Assembly (NCBI RefSeq): GCF_014653435.1
Contig: NZ_BNAO01000003.1
Span: 365,942 to 429,941, forward strand
Source: Alishewanella longhuensis
GTDB lineage: Bacteria; Pseudomonadota; Gammaproteobacteria; Enterobacterales; Alteromonadaceae
Direction: 5' to 3'
DNA: 64,000 nucleotides
Under the pieces are notes generated by a model that was given only the letters and a program-made list of their open reading frames with translations, did not search any database and was not told where the DNA came from. Below are positions 33,134 to 41,820 of this stretch, in pieces (within the stretch, counting starts at the first letter, position 1; the number at the start of each line of letters is the position of its first letter). The position numbers and the translations under genes are program-made.

Positions 33134-35602
33134 TTAGAGGTTTTGTTCGAATAGTTTGTAGATGCGGCGATATTCGTCTAACCAGCTGCTTGGTTGACGG
33201 AAGCCGTGCGGTTCTACCGGGTATATTGCTGTTTCAAAGTGAATGATTTCCTGTTCAATTAGCCGCTGTACCAAACGCACTACGTCCTGAAAAAACACGT
33301 TGTCATCGACCATCGGGGCATTGATTAATAAGGGCTTGGTTAGTCCCTGAGTGAAGTATATGGGTGAGCTACGCTCATAGGCGATTGGGTCGATATCTGG
33401 TGTATTCAGAATGTTCGAAGTATATGGGTGGTTGTAATAGGCCCAATCGCTGACTGGCCGTAAAGCTGCGCCTGCCTGAAATAGATCAGGTTCTTTAAAT
33501 AATGCCATAAAGGTCATAAAGCCCCCATAAGAACCACCATAGGTTCCAATCCGCTTCCGGTCGACATTGGCATTTTTTACCAGCCAATCAACACCGTCTA
33601 CCAAATCTTGAATTTCTGGTGTTCCCATCTGGCGGTAAATGGCAGTACGCCAGTCGCGGCCATAGCCTTTTGACGCTCTAAAGTCCATGTCCATGACCAC
33701 ATAGCCCTGCTGTACTAACAGATTGTGGAATAAGAACTCACGGAAATAGCCTGACCATCCCAGATCGCTGTTTTGTAAGTAGCCTGCCCCGTGATTAAAA
33801 ATTACTGCGCGACGTGCCTCACCCTCCTGGTAGTTTTCTGGTAAGTATACTTTGCTAAATACCGGGTGTGAGCTATGGCTGGATGGCACCGCGACAACCT
33901 GCGGCGCAAGCAGAGGTAATTGGCGAAATTCTGCTGAGATAGTATTAGTTAACTGCCGAATACTGGCACCGGGCGTTGCATCCGCAACAAACAACTCAGG
34001 CGGCATCAGATTAGTGGAATGACGCAGCAATAGTTTTTGCTCATCCGGCGACAGCGTAAACTCTGTACTACCCAATAAATTAGTCAGTTGCTCAGTTTTA
34101 CCTGTTGCCAGTACCTGACGATAGACATTGTAGATACCAGGATGCGTCGTATTGGCCGTATAATAAATATACTGGTCATCGTGCGTTAGCACAGGGTTAC
34201 TCACTTCAAAGGTGCCAGCAGTTAACTTATTGGCGTTTTTACTGTTAAGCGTTTTGGTATAAAGGTGAGAATAGCCACTCTCTTCCGATAGGAAATACAG
34301 CGTTTCGCTATTGTTTAACCAGCCAAAGTCATTAAAAGCATAATTAACCCAGGCTTTATCGTGTAAACGATGCTGCGGCAGCAACTTTTTCTGCTTTAGG
34401 TCAACAGTAGCGATCCAACGATCTTTATTATCGAACGCTTTTAGCATTACGGCGACCTGGTTTCCATTGGCATGCCAGCGCATTGCACTTTGGCTCCAAT
34501 ACCAGTCGGTCATCAGGCCGATATCACGAATAACTTTTTCCGATTTATAACGCTCACCACGCGCTTTAGCGTTTTCTGCTTTTACCTCAGCCAAAACATC
34601 TTCGTTATAGCCTGGTAATGCCGTGTAGCTAAGCTCATGCCGGCTACCGTTGGTTAAATCAATCAGTATCAGTTTTTGCGGTTCAGGTTTAAAATCATTC
34701 ACCCTGGCGCGAACTGGCTGCGCAGCAATATCACCGTTAGCGGTAATATAATTTGGCATAATATCTTTTTCATTACGCGGGCTTTGTTTACGGGTTGCCA
34801 GAATAATAAAATTCGCGTTGGGGGATAAACTGGCATCAACAATTTGTTGTCCTTTGCCAAGGTAAATAGCAGCCGTTGCCATGCTGGTATTTTCAGCGCG
34901 TAATTGTTGCTGCGCTGCAAAACGCTCGCTTTGATTACGCTGCTGCAGGGCGACGTATTCAATAAGCTTGTGTTGTTCTTGCGCCAGATAGCCATTAGGT
35001 ACCGCAGGCGCTTTAGGTGCATCGTCTGTTTTTAAACTGACCAGCTCAGTATGGCTGCCTGTGCTAAAGTCATACGCAAAAAAATCCCAGCCTTGCTGGT
35101 AAACTAAACGGCCATCCAGTAAAAACTGCGGCCGGCTTTGGCTGCTGTTAGTGCGTGTTAGCTGTAATAACTCGCCCTGTTGTAATACAAAAATATTACC
35201 TTCAAATACATAGGCCGCTTTAGAACGATCAGCACTATATACCAATTGCTGCGCCCCCATCTGGTGCCAATGCGCCAGTTTAACCAGTTCACCGTTTCCC
35301 TCTGTCTCTAAAGGCTTGGCAAACCAATCACGTAACTCACTACCCTCGCGTTTACGCTGGTAATACACCGTACTGCTATCTGGTGCCCAGAATGCCGTCT
35401 CAGGTTGCCTACCAAGCCAGTCAGGATCGGCCATAATCTGTTCCATGGTTAAGCGAATAGCTGGATCAGTTTCATATACTTGGCTTATTGTTAGGGTATC
35501 TTGTTTCCAGGTTTGGGGTTCAGCCTTGGCAGCAAGCGGCGCACTTTGCCAGAACAATGCGCTGATACTCAGCGCGACTAATGCTTTGTGGAAGATTTTC
35601 AT
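33134..35602 (-). CDS. Secreted S9 family prolyl oligopeptidase-type peptidase
   Basis: The 822-residue protein starts at the ATG ending at 35602 and has a Sec signal peptide ending near Ala-Lys-Ala (residue 27). A beta-propeller region follows, similar to DPP IV, then an alpha/beta hydrolase domain with the catalytic triad Ser691 (GGSYGG), Asp766 (VDDNV) and His799 (EPHGF). It should cleave dipeptides or oligopeptides, often after Pro, in the periplasm or outside. It has its own promoter; downstream lies the REP region. Confidence 0.9.
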   Translation of the reverse strand: MKIFHKALVALSISALFWQSAPLAAKAEPQTWKQDTLTISQVYETDPAIRLTMEQIMADPDWLGRQPETAFWAPDSSTVYYQRKREGSELRDWFAKPLETEGNGELVKLAHWHQMGAQQLVYSADRSKAAYVFEGNIFVLQQGELLQLTRTNSSQSRPQFLLDGRLVYQQGWDFFAYDFSTGSHTELVSLKTDDAPKAPAVPNGYLAQEQHKLIEYVALQQRNQSERFAAQQQLRAENTSMATAAIYLGKGQQIVDASLSPNANFIILATRKQSPRNEKDIMPNYITANGDIAAQPVRARVNDFKPEPQKLILIDLTNGSRHELSYTALPGYNEDVLAEVKAENAKARGERYKSEKVIRDIGLMTDWYWSQSAMRWHANGNQVAVMLKAFDNKDRWIATVDLKQKKLLPQHRLHDKAWVNYAFNDFGWLNNSETLYFLSEESGYSHLYTKTLNSKNANKLTAGTFEVSNPVLTHDDQYIYYTANTTHPGIYNVYRQVLATGKTEQLTNLLGSTEFTLSPDEQKLLLRHSTNLMPPELFVADATPGASIRQLTNTISAEFRQLPLLAPQVVAVPSSHSSHPVFSKVYLPENYQEGEARRAVIFNHGAGYLQNSDLGWSGYFREFLFHNLLVQQGYVVMDMDFRASKGYGRDWRTAIYRQMGTPEIQDLVDGVDWLVKNANVDRKRIGTYGGSYGGFMTFMALFKEPDLFQAGAALRPVSDWAYYNHPYTSNILNTPDIDPIAYERSSPIYFTQGLTKPLLINAPMVDDNVFFQDVVRLVQRLIEQEIIHFETAIYPVEPHGFRQPSSWLDEYRRIYKLFEQNL

Positions 35603-35634
35603 AGTTTTATACTTATTTTGCAAAAGACGGCTAA

Positions 35635-35663
35635 GTTATACAAAGCTCAACAAAATAACGCAA
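35635..35663 (-). promoter_or_regulatory. Probable sigma-70 promoter of the S9 peptidase gene
   Basis: On the minus strand TTGCGT (35658-35663) and TATAAC (35635-35640) are separated by 17 bases, about 32 bases before the ATG. Confidence 0.5.
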
Positions 35664-35702
35664 CCCAATGCGGTGCAATGCTGCTACTTTACGCTAAAAA
35701 GC

Positions 35703-35728
35703 ACAAAACCAGCCAAGGCTGGTTTTGT
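35703..35728 (-). terminator. Terminator downstream of azoR
   Basis: Twelve-base arms (35703-35714 and 35717-35728) form an almost loop-free hairpin in the ACAAAACCAGCC pattern, followed by only a short T-rich stretch on the minus strand. It lies 17 bases after the azoR stop. Confidence 0.7.
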
Positions 35729-35745
35729 AAACACGCTAACCTAAT

Positions 35746-36354
35746 TTAGGCAAAAAGTATTTTCGCTATTTCCGACAGCTCAGCTTGGGCTTTGCTTAAA
35801 GCATTTTCTGCTGATTCCGGCCCCATATTTAAGCCTTCCGCGTAGACGTAATGCAACTGCGTTAAACCAATAAAATTAAAGAAACTCTTTAAAAAAGGTA
35901 CCTGACTGTCTGCCGGGCTATTGGCATAAATGCCGCCGCGGGCCAGAGCAAAGACTACAGGCTTATCTGCCAGTAAACCTACCGGCCCCTGTTCGGTATA
36001 TTTAAAGGTAACGCCCGCCCGAGCCAGGCGATCAAACAATGCTTTCAATTGGCTTGGTAAAGCGAAGTTGTACATAGGTACACCGATAACCAACGCATCA
36101 GCTGCGGTAACTTTAGCAATAAGATCGTCCGAGTGCGCAGCCAAAGCCTGCTGCTCTGCTGTTCTGTCAGCGGCAGCTGTCATCCAGCTCGCTATTTCAC
36201 TCATCTCTAAATGCGGTAGCGGGTTCAAATTTAAGTCGATTTCAGTGACTGAAACATTAGTAGCAGCGCCCTGCGCTAACAAATGCGCGATCAGTTGATT
36301 TGACTTGCCGTTGTCGCCACTAATTGAACTTTTTATAACCAAAACATTTTTCAT
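35746..36354 (-). CDS. azoR: FMN-dependent NADH-azoreductase / quinone reductase
   Basis: The 202-residue flavodoxin-fold protein has the N-terminal FMN phosphate-binding segment (VIKSSISGDNGKSN), the PMYNF flavin motif near residue 95, and the GGIY motif near 140, all typical of AzoR. It reduces azo dyes and quinones with NADH in the cytosol. A very strong Shine-Dalgarno sequence (AAAGGAGG) precedes the ATG. It is divergent from the ECF sigma gene, so the oxidative-stress sigma factor could control it, but no site is proven on this side. Confidence 0.93.
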   Translation of the reverse strand: MKNVLVIKSSISGDNGKSNQLIAHLLAQGAATNVSVTEIDLNLNPLPHLEMSEIASWMTAAADRTAEQQALAAHSDDLIAKVTAADALVIGVPMYNFALPSQLKALFDRLARAGVTFKYTEQGPVGLLADKPVVFALARGGIYANSPADSQVPFLKSFFNFIGLTQLHYVYAEGLNMGPESAENALSKAQAELSEIAKILFA

Positions 36355-36464
36355 AAATTGCCTCCTTTGGCGATTTCAATGGTCGCTATATTACTTGCAT
36401 TTTATAGAAAATAAATCGCAAAAAATCGCCAAAATCATTCGATTTTTTATTTTAAAAAAAGTTA

Positions 36465-36488
36465 AACCAGCTAGAATTAGTCCGCGTA
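36465..36488 (+). promoter_or_regulatory. ECF-type promoter in front of the sigma/anti-sigma operon
   Basis: AACC (36465-36468) and CGTA (36485-36488) are separated by 16 bases, the general form of RpoE-type ECF promoters. This suggests autoregulation. The start codon lies about 50 bases downstream. Confidence 0.45.
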
Positions 36489-36536
36489 TAAAGTGACAGT
36501 CGAAAACAAGCACTTTAACGCCGGGAAAGAACAAAT

Positions 36537-37196
36537 ATGTTGGAATCTACCGCGCTGACAGGGCATCATGATAACTCGCGAGTAACGACGAGGATGCCAG
36601 ACCGTATGACAATTAGTGCCGAGCCACATATTAGAAGTGGCCAATGGGAAGATGCACTGACTTTTGTTGCGGTAAACGCAGATAAAGCAGCTTATGCTGA
36701 GTTGTTTAGCTACTTCGCACCACGGCTTAAAGCCTTTGGTATGAAAATGTTTGGCAATGAGCAGCAAGCATTAGAAATGGTACAAGACACCATGTTAAAT
36801 GTGTGGAAAAAAGCCAGTTTGTTTGACGCTAGCCGCGGCTGTGCCTCAACCTGGATTTTTACTATCGCACGAAACGTACGTTTTGATATGCTACGTAAGA
36901 AGCAGAGTCGTAAAGACGATATTAGCGCAGACGACCTATGGGCAGACGGCGATTATCCGGAGCAAGAAGACTCTAGCAGCGATAAATGGGAAACCATGCT
37001 GCTAAGCGAAAAGCTTGCACCGCATTTCGACAGTTTACCGCCGGCACAACGCTTAGTAATGCAAAAAGTTTATCTTGAAGAAAAATCCCATCAGGAAGTG
37101 TCTGATGAGTTAGACATTCCACTTGGCACAGTAAAATCACGGATCAGACTGGCTCTGGATCGGCTGAGAGAGGCATTAGATGACACACGCAGTTAA
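36537..37196 (+). CDS. rpoE: ECF sigma factor of the RpoE/ChrR (ECF11) type
   Basis: The 219-residue protein has sigma region 2 (about 50-115; Asp/Trp-rich GCASTWIFTIARNVRFDMLRK) and region 4 (about 155-210, with the LGTVKSRIRLALDRLRE helix-turn-helix). It overlaps the ChrR-type anti-sigma gene by 17 bases. In Rhodobacter, the homologous pair responds to singlet oxygen. The symbol follows the Rhodobacter usage, not the E. coli envelope-stress RpoE. The N-terminus is uncertain; an internal ATG at codon 24 would remove an atypical extension. Confidence 0.9.
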   Translation: MLESTALTGHHDNSRVTTRMPDRMTISAEPHIRSGQWEDALTFVAVNADKAAYAELFSYFAPRLKAFGMKMFGNEQQALEMVQDTMLNVWKKASLFDASRGCASTWIFTIARNVRFDMLRKKQSRKDDISADDLWADGDYPEQEDSSSDKWETMLLSEKLAPHFDSLPPAQRLVMQKVYLEEKSHQEVSDELDIPLGTVKSRIRLALDRLREALDDTRS

Positions 37197-37860
37197 ATAT
37201 CATCCAGGCATGATGCTGATGGAACAATACGTAGAAGGCACGTTATCCGCTGATGTCGCCTTAGCAGTAGCAACACACATTGATTTGTGCCCGCATTGCC
37301 AACGCTTGTGTCAGGATCTGCATAATGATCATGGCAGCCAGTTAGCACAGTTAGAGCCGGCATTAAGTCATAATGAAACCGAATTCGAGCAGATGCTGGC
37401 TTTTATTACCGAGCAAGCTCCGCAACAAAAGCCGGTTAAAAGAGTTCAAGGCGAGATGGTTACTGTAACCATTAACAATCGCGAATTTAAAATTCCACGT
37501 GCACTAAGCCGAATGGCGCAGCAACATGGCAAGTGGTTGCAATTAGGTGGTATTGCAACGGCAAAATTGCCCGCTGGCGATAAATTACATGTGTCCTTGT
37601 TATACATAAATAAAGGCACTGAAGTACCGAACCATACCCATTTGGGCATGGAGTTAACCTTAGTGTTAAGTGGGCGTATCTGCGATGAAAATGGCGAGTA
37701 CGGCGCAGGTGATTTGTTAATTAACTCTCCCGACGACACCCATACTCCACACACCAAAGCGGATGAAGATTGCTTGTGCTTATCGGTATTAAGTGCACCA
37801 TTGAAGTTTAATAAAGGCTTGGTGCGCTTACTCAATCCACTTCAACAGTTTTTTTACTAG
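37180..37860 (+). CDS. chrR: ChrR-family zinc anti-sigma factor with cupin domain
   Basis: The 226-residue protein has an N-terminal zinc anti-sigma domain with His8, His33, Cys37 and Cys40 (H-x3-C-x2-C), matching the Rhodobacter ChrR ligands with a shift of two. A C-terminal cupin domain follows (about 110-200; PNHTHLGMELT and DTHTPHT). The anti-sigma domain holds the sigma factor in the cytoplasm; the cupin domain is needed for the response to singlet oxygen in Rhodobacter. A strong terminator follows. Confidence 0.93.
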   Translation: MTHAVKYHPGMMLMEQYVEGTLSADVALAVATHIDLCPHCQRLCQDLHNDHGSQLAQLEPALSHNETEFEQMLAFITEQAPQQKPVKRVQGEMVTVTINNREFKIPRALSRMAQQHGKWLQLGGIATAKLPAGDKLHVSLLYINKGTEVPNHTHLGMELTLVLSGRICDENGEYGAGDLLINSPDDTHTPHTKADEDCLCLSVLSAPLKFNKGLVRLLNPLQQFFY

Positions 37861-37884
37861 TGTTTTGTTAGATGATGCAGCGTT

Positions 37885-37914
37885 AGCGCCGACACTTTAT
37901 CGGCGCTTTTTTTT
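37885..37914 (+). terminator. Rho-independent terminator of the rpoE-chrR operon
   Basis: Perfect arms AGCGCCGA and TCGGCGCT (37885-37892 and 37900-37907) with a 7-base loop are followed by a run of eight T. Confidence 0.92.
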
Positions 37915-37944
37915 AGCCTGCAAACCAGCACTGAGTTGTGCTTT

Positions 37945-40188
37945 TTAGCTCAGCAGTGCTACCCCACCCTGTAAATTCCAGAGCTGACTAAAACCTAAAC
38001 GACGTAACACCCTGGCAGCCAGCAAACTACGATTACCGCTACGGCATACCAAGAGTAACGGTTGTTCTGGCTGTAATTTGCCATCTAGTACTGCGTTACA
38101 AAGCCTCGATAACGGAACTTGCAATACCTCAGCCGCTGTGGGTAGGTAATGGATCAAGGCACCGGCACTTTGCTCGTATGGCTCACGCACATCCAACACA
38201 ATAAGATCCTGCTGCGCAAGCAGTTGCATCAACGCCACTGGCTGCACTAAAGCAATGGCGTCCTGCGGACTTACTTCGACCAAACCACAAAGGTGCGAAC
38301 TGGCTTGTTGCAATACTAACGCTTGCTCATTTAAGGTTTGCTGCCAAGCATCTAAAGCGCTGCCAGCCAAAATAGGTTCTAATAATGGGGTTTCCCGCAC
38401 CGCTTGCTCCAAGGTCGTAACAAAACGCTGTGCGTAATCGTGGCTGGAGAAAAGCAAGGTGTCGGGATATAAGTGTTGTGTTAGTGTGCGCAAGCTTTGT
38501 TGTAAGGCGGCGGCGTTACCCCCTGGCATATCAGTACGTCCTAAGCCGCCCGGTAATATAAGATCACCAACAAAGGCGGCTTTTAGTTTACCCTGATGAT
38601 GCAGCAAAAAACTAAAGGCATGCTCACTGTGTCCTGGCGTAGCAAGGCGTTTTAACTGGTAAGATCCTAACTGCAGTTCAGTTAGTGCCACAGGCCAACC
38701 AAGCAGATCCTGCTGGGCTGTAAGCGCAAGTAACTGGCGTAGCAGAACGGATGCCTGGTTTGTTGTCTGGTGCAAATGTGTATCCAACACCGCTAACAAC
38801 GACAATCCCTGCCCTTGAATAATATTGACAAAACGCTCGGCAAGCGGCAACACCGGATCAATAATAATTGCCTGGCGGCTTTTCGCACAAATAAGCAGAT
38901 AGCTACAACAAGCATCATATTTAAACTGATATAAGCCATCAGCACTGGGCACATTCAGTGGATCCGTATCCGTTAACACCAAACAATGCTCACGCACTAC
39001 CGCCGCCAAACTACTGATCCGCGCACAGGCCTCAGCACATTCGGCTGCAGTCATTGCTGGCCCAAAAGATAAACGGATAGCACCTTCGCTACGCCAACGC
39101 TCCAATCCCATTGCATCGAGCACAAAACTGCCGGTTACCTTTGAACTACAGGCAGAACCCGAGCTGATCCTAATACCTGCCGCATCGAATAAATCCAGGA
39201 TATCCTTGGCAAAAAAACCTGGTACCGAGAAATTAATAGTGGTTGGAATAACGAAAGGCGCATCACTATTTAACACCAAAGCAGGAAACACTTTTTTTAA
39301 TGCCGTTAACAGTTCCGTTCGATAATGCCACAGCACCTCTTCTGAGCAAAACTGGCTAGGCCCGGTTTTTAACAGCTCACTAAAAATGGCATTTAATGCT
39401 GCTATCCCGGGTAAGTTTTCCGTGCCAGAGCGTAACCCCCCCTCTTGTCCACCACCGGTAATCAGTGGTCGGTACGGAGCGCCGGCTCTAACGTATAAAA
39501 AACCGATCCCCTTTGGGCCATAAAGCTTATGCCCGCTAAAAGGGGCATAATCGATAGTTGTAGCAGCAAGCTGCAATGACATTTTACCTAAAGCTTGCAC
39601 ACAATCGACCAACCAATAAGCATCCGGTTTTATTTGGCGAATTAATTGCTCTAATGCTTGCAGATCCTGACGTACGCCGGTTTCATTGTTCGCAGCCATA
39701 GTACAAACCAAAGCCGCCCGTGGCAGTAGCTTTTTTAATGCATCTAAATCCAGCAAACCAGTATCGAGCACAGGAATAGCTTCGATAGTGGCATTTACCT
39801 GTAACAGCGTATTCCAATGTTTTAAGCTTTCTGGTACGGCTTTGTGCTCTGTCGCGCCATACAGTAATAACGTCTCTGGCCCGGCCAAGCCATGTGCCCG
39901 GATAGCTTGCAACGCTGAGATAACTGAGGTTTGAATCCCTTCGGTGGCTCCCGAGGTAAAAATAATATCGCCATTATCAGCACCTAACAACAAACGAGCC
40001 AAACTGCGGGTTTGCTCCAGCGCAGCTTTAGCTTTAATGCCTGTACTATGGCTGCTGCTTGGGTTACCAAAATCTTGCTGCATAGTTTGCAGTACTGCGG
40101 CCGCGGCACTCGCAAGTACCGGCGTGGTAGCGTTATTATCCAGGTATACTTCACTGAGCGTTCTACCGCGTTGAATAGGCGCAGACAT
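37945..40188 (-). CDS. Fusion of cysteine desulfurase, ETHE1-like domain and rhodanese
   Basis: The 747-residue protein has three domains. Residues 1-395 are a class V aminotransferase of the NifS/IscS type, with the PLP Lys221 (SGHKLYGPKG) and the active Cys347 (GSACSS). About 410-620 is a metallo-beta-lactamase-fold domain like persulfide dioxygenases: His471 and His473 are kept, but the DH of the usual HxHxDH is replaced by Thr-Thr (475-476). The later GHS, VGD and SSHDY motifs remain. Residues about 645-747 are a rhodanese with Cys715 (CRSGNRS). It could free sulfur from Cys, pass persulfide to rhodanese and oxidise it. AGAGGA lies before the ATG. Confidence 0.88.
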   Translation of the reverse strand: MSAPIQRGRTLSEVYLDNNATTPVLASAAAAVLQTMQQDFGNPSSSHSTGIKAKAALEQTRSLARLLLGADNGDIIFTSGATEGIQTSVISALQAIRAHGLAGPETLLLYGATEHKAVPESLKHWNTLLQVNATIEAIPVLDTGLLDLDALKKLLPRAALVCTMAANNETGVRQDLQALEQLIRQIKPDAYWLVDCVQALGKMSLQLAATTIDYAPFSGHKLYGPKGIGFLYVRAGAPYRPLITGGGQEGGLRSGTENLPGIAALNAIFSELLKTGPSQFCSEEVLWHYRTELLTALKKVFPALVLNSDAPFVIPTTINFSVPGFFAKDILDLFDAAGIRISSGSACSSKVTGSFVLDAMGLERWRSEGAIRLSFGPAMTAAECAEACARISSLAAVVREHCLVLTDTDPLNVPSADGLYQFKYDACCSYLLICAKSRQAIIIDPVLPLAERFVNIIQGQGLSLLAVLDTHLHQTTNQASVLLRQLLALTAQQDLLGWPVALTELQLGSYQLKRLATPGHSEHAFSFLLHHQGKLKAAFVGDLILPGGLGRTDMPGGNAAALQQSLRTLTQHLYPDTLLFSSHDYAQRFVTTLEQAVRETPLLEPILAGSALDAWQQTLNEQALVLQQASSHLCGLVEVSPQDAIALVQPVALMQLLAQQDLIVLDVREPYEQSAGALIHYLPTAAEVLQVPLSRLCNAVLDGKLQPEQPLLLVCRSGNRSLLAARVLRRLGFSQLWNLQGGVALLS

Positions 40189-40285
40189 GATATTTATTCC
40201 TCTTTTCCGGTCGCAAATACGCTTTATAACTATTAGCTATATCTTATAACACTTTGTCTGTAGCGCCCAGCGCTTGCTTAAAAAT

Positions 40286-40325
40286 AAAAAAGGCCGCAAT
40301 ACCATCAGTATGTGCGGCCTTTTTT
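40286..40325 (-). terminator. Rho-independent terminator downstream of fadR
   Basis: Arms rich in GGCCGC (40286-40298 and 40313-40325) with a loop that can itself pair end in a T run on the minus strand. It separates fadR from the sulfur-fusion gene. Confidence 0.88.
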
Positions 40326-40338
40326 AACATAACAGGAA

Positions 40339-41055
40339 TTACTCTATCAGATCGCGCGGGATCTGTGGCCGCAACTCTAACCATACTTTGCCGCTTTCAA
40401 TACCATATTTACGCACAGCCATCACAACTTCATCATGTTTCCCGGCCTGGGCGAGCATCTTAAGTTGCTCGTAATACCGCCGTGCCAGTTCACGTGCCGC
40501 TGGGTGCGAAAAATAAAAACGAGCAATTTTGTTATACAAACCGCGAAAACCGTTAAGAATTAACACATAAATGCGGTTAGACGAATGTAAGGCTAGTTCA
40601 TGGTTTAAATTATAATCAAACTCAGCAAAGGCTTCTGGTGTATCAGCCAAGGCTTCTGCGCCAGTAAGCGCATCAATTACTTGTTGTTGATGCGTTTTTA
40701 TTGCGCCACGAATATAAATCGCGCTGATATTAGTTCGGGCGGATAACAGTTCGTCAACCAGATCAGGCATTCTTTCTTCATCTAAACGCGCCAGCGTTTC
40801 CAGAATATTTAAACCCGAGGTTTCCCAAAAATTATTTACTTTGGTTGGCTTACCATGCTGAATGGTTAACCAACCATCGCGGGCTAAACGTTGCAACACT
40901 TCACGCAAAGTGGTGCGTGTTACGCCAATCAACTCAGACAATTCACGCTCGGCTGGTAAAATTGAACCTGGGGCAAATTTACCGTTCCAGATAGAATCAA
41001 CAATGTACTCTTCTGCAAAGCCAGCAGGGCTTTGCGCTTTAATCAGGTTGGTCAT
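40339..41055 (-). CDS. fadR: Fatty acid metabolism regulator FadR
   Basis: The 238-residue protein has an N-terminal GntR winged helix ([20 protein letters not shown]) and the C-terminal FadR acyl-CoA binding domain, with the length of E. coli FadR (239). FadR represses beta-oxidation genes and activates fatty acid synthesis genes until long-chain acyl-CoA releases it from DNA. It is divergent from dsbB, as in other Alteromonadales and Vibrio neighbourhoods. A FadR-type operator sits in front of fadI in this window (62368-62384). Confidence 0.95.
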   Translation of the reverse strand: MTNLIKAQSPAGFAEEYIVDSIWNGKFAPGSILPAERELSELIGVTRTTLREVLQRLARDGWLTIQHGKPTKVNNFWETSGLNILETLARLDEERMPDLVDELLSARTNISAIYIRGAIKTHQQQVIDALTGAEALADTPEAFAEFDYNLNHELALHSSNRIYVLILNGFRGLYNKIARFYFSHPAARELARRYYEQLKMLAQAGKHDEVVMAVRKYGIESGKVWLELRPQIPRDLIE

Positions 41056-41234
41056 GCGGAGCGATCCGTCTCATTAATATCAGCAAATAATTCACTGATT
41101 GTACCAGAGCCAAAGCAGTTAACAAGTCACCGTGTAAAATTCGCTTTACTTGAGCAGCATACAGCAGGTTGTGTATTGGCTTGAAATACCTTAGATTAGT
41201 CGACTTTCCTGAACAATATCATGCGGAAATCGCT

Positions 41235-41768
41235 ATGTTTCGAGCGCTAAAATCTCTATCCGTAAAACGTTGGCCTTGGCTACTCTTGGCTTTAACTGCC
41301 CTGTTGTTGCTGGCAACAGGCTTATATTTTCAATATAGCCTCAACTATCAGCCCTGTATTAAATGTATTTATGTGCGAGCCGCCTTTGCTGGGGTACTAC
41401 TGGCAGCCATACTGGTCGCATGTGCTCCACGTCAGAGCTTACTGCGCATAATGGGTATTTTAGCCTGGTTAGCCGCGGCAATTTATGGCACGTTGCAAGC
41501 ACAAGAGCTGGTAAACATCGAACAAATTCTTGCTAGCGGTGGTTTTACTACCTGTGCTTTATTTGCCGATTTTCCAGCTTGGTTGGCTTTAGACAAATGG
41601 TTTTCTGCAGTATTTGCAGTAACCGGTACCTGTGGTGGAGTCGATTGGCAATTTGTAGGATTCACGATGGCAGAGTGGAGTCGGTTTATTTTAGCGGCCT
41701 ATGCGCTGGTGGGTTTGTTAGTATTATTTAGTCAATTTACTAAACCTAATAAAAACCCTTATATGTAA
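41235..41768 (+). CDS. dsbB: Disulfide bond formation protein B
   Basis: The 177-residue four-helix membrane protein has the redox pairs Cys41/Cys44 (PCIKC) and Cys107/Cys133, with Arg48 conserved for quinone interaction. E. coli DsbB uses Cys41/44 and 104/130. It re-oxidises DsbA and passes electrons to quinones. I place the start at 41235 because the numbering then matches E. coli and GGA lies upstream; an upstream in-frame TTG is unsupported. Confidence 0.95.
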   Translation: MFRALKSLSVKRWPWLLLALTALLLLATGLYFQYSLNYQPCIKCIYVRAAFAGVLLAAILVACAPRQSLLRIMGILAWLAAAIYGTLQAQELVNIEQILASGGFTTCALFADFPAWLALDKWFSAVFAVTGTCGGVDWQFVGFTMAEWSRFILAAYALVGLLVLFSQFTKPNKNPYM

Positions 41769-41778
41769 TCTGATGTCC

Positions 41779-41806
41779 GTAAACCCAGCTGGTTAGCTGG
41801 GTTTAC
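41779..41806. terminator. Bidirectional terminator between dsbB and the chemoreceptor gene
   Basis: A 12-base perfect hairpin (GTAAACCCAGCT, 41779-41790, with its complement at 41795-41806) lies between two convergent genes. The T runs are weak. Confidence 0.7.
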
Positions 41807-41820
41807 GTCATTAAGCATGA

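Noticed and set aside
36305..36496. Plus-strand open frame across the azoR/sigma gap
   Set aside because: It overlaps the azoR start on the other strand and the ECF promoter, and has no domain or ribosome site.
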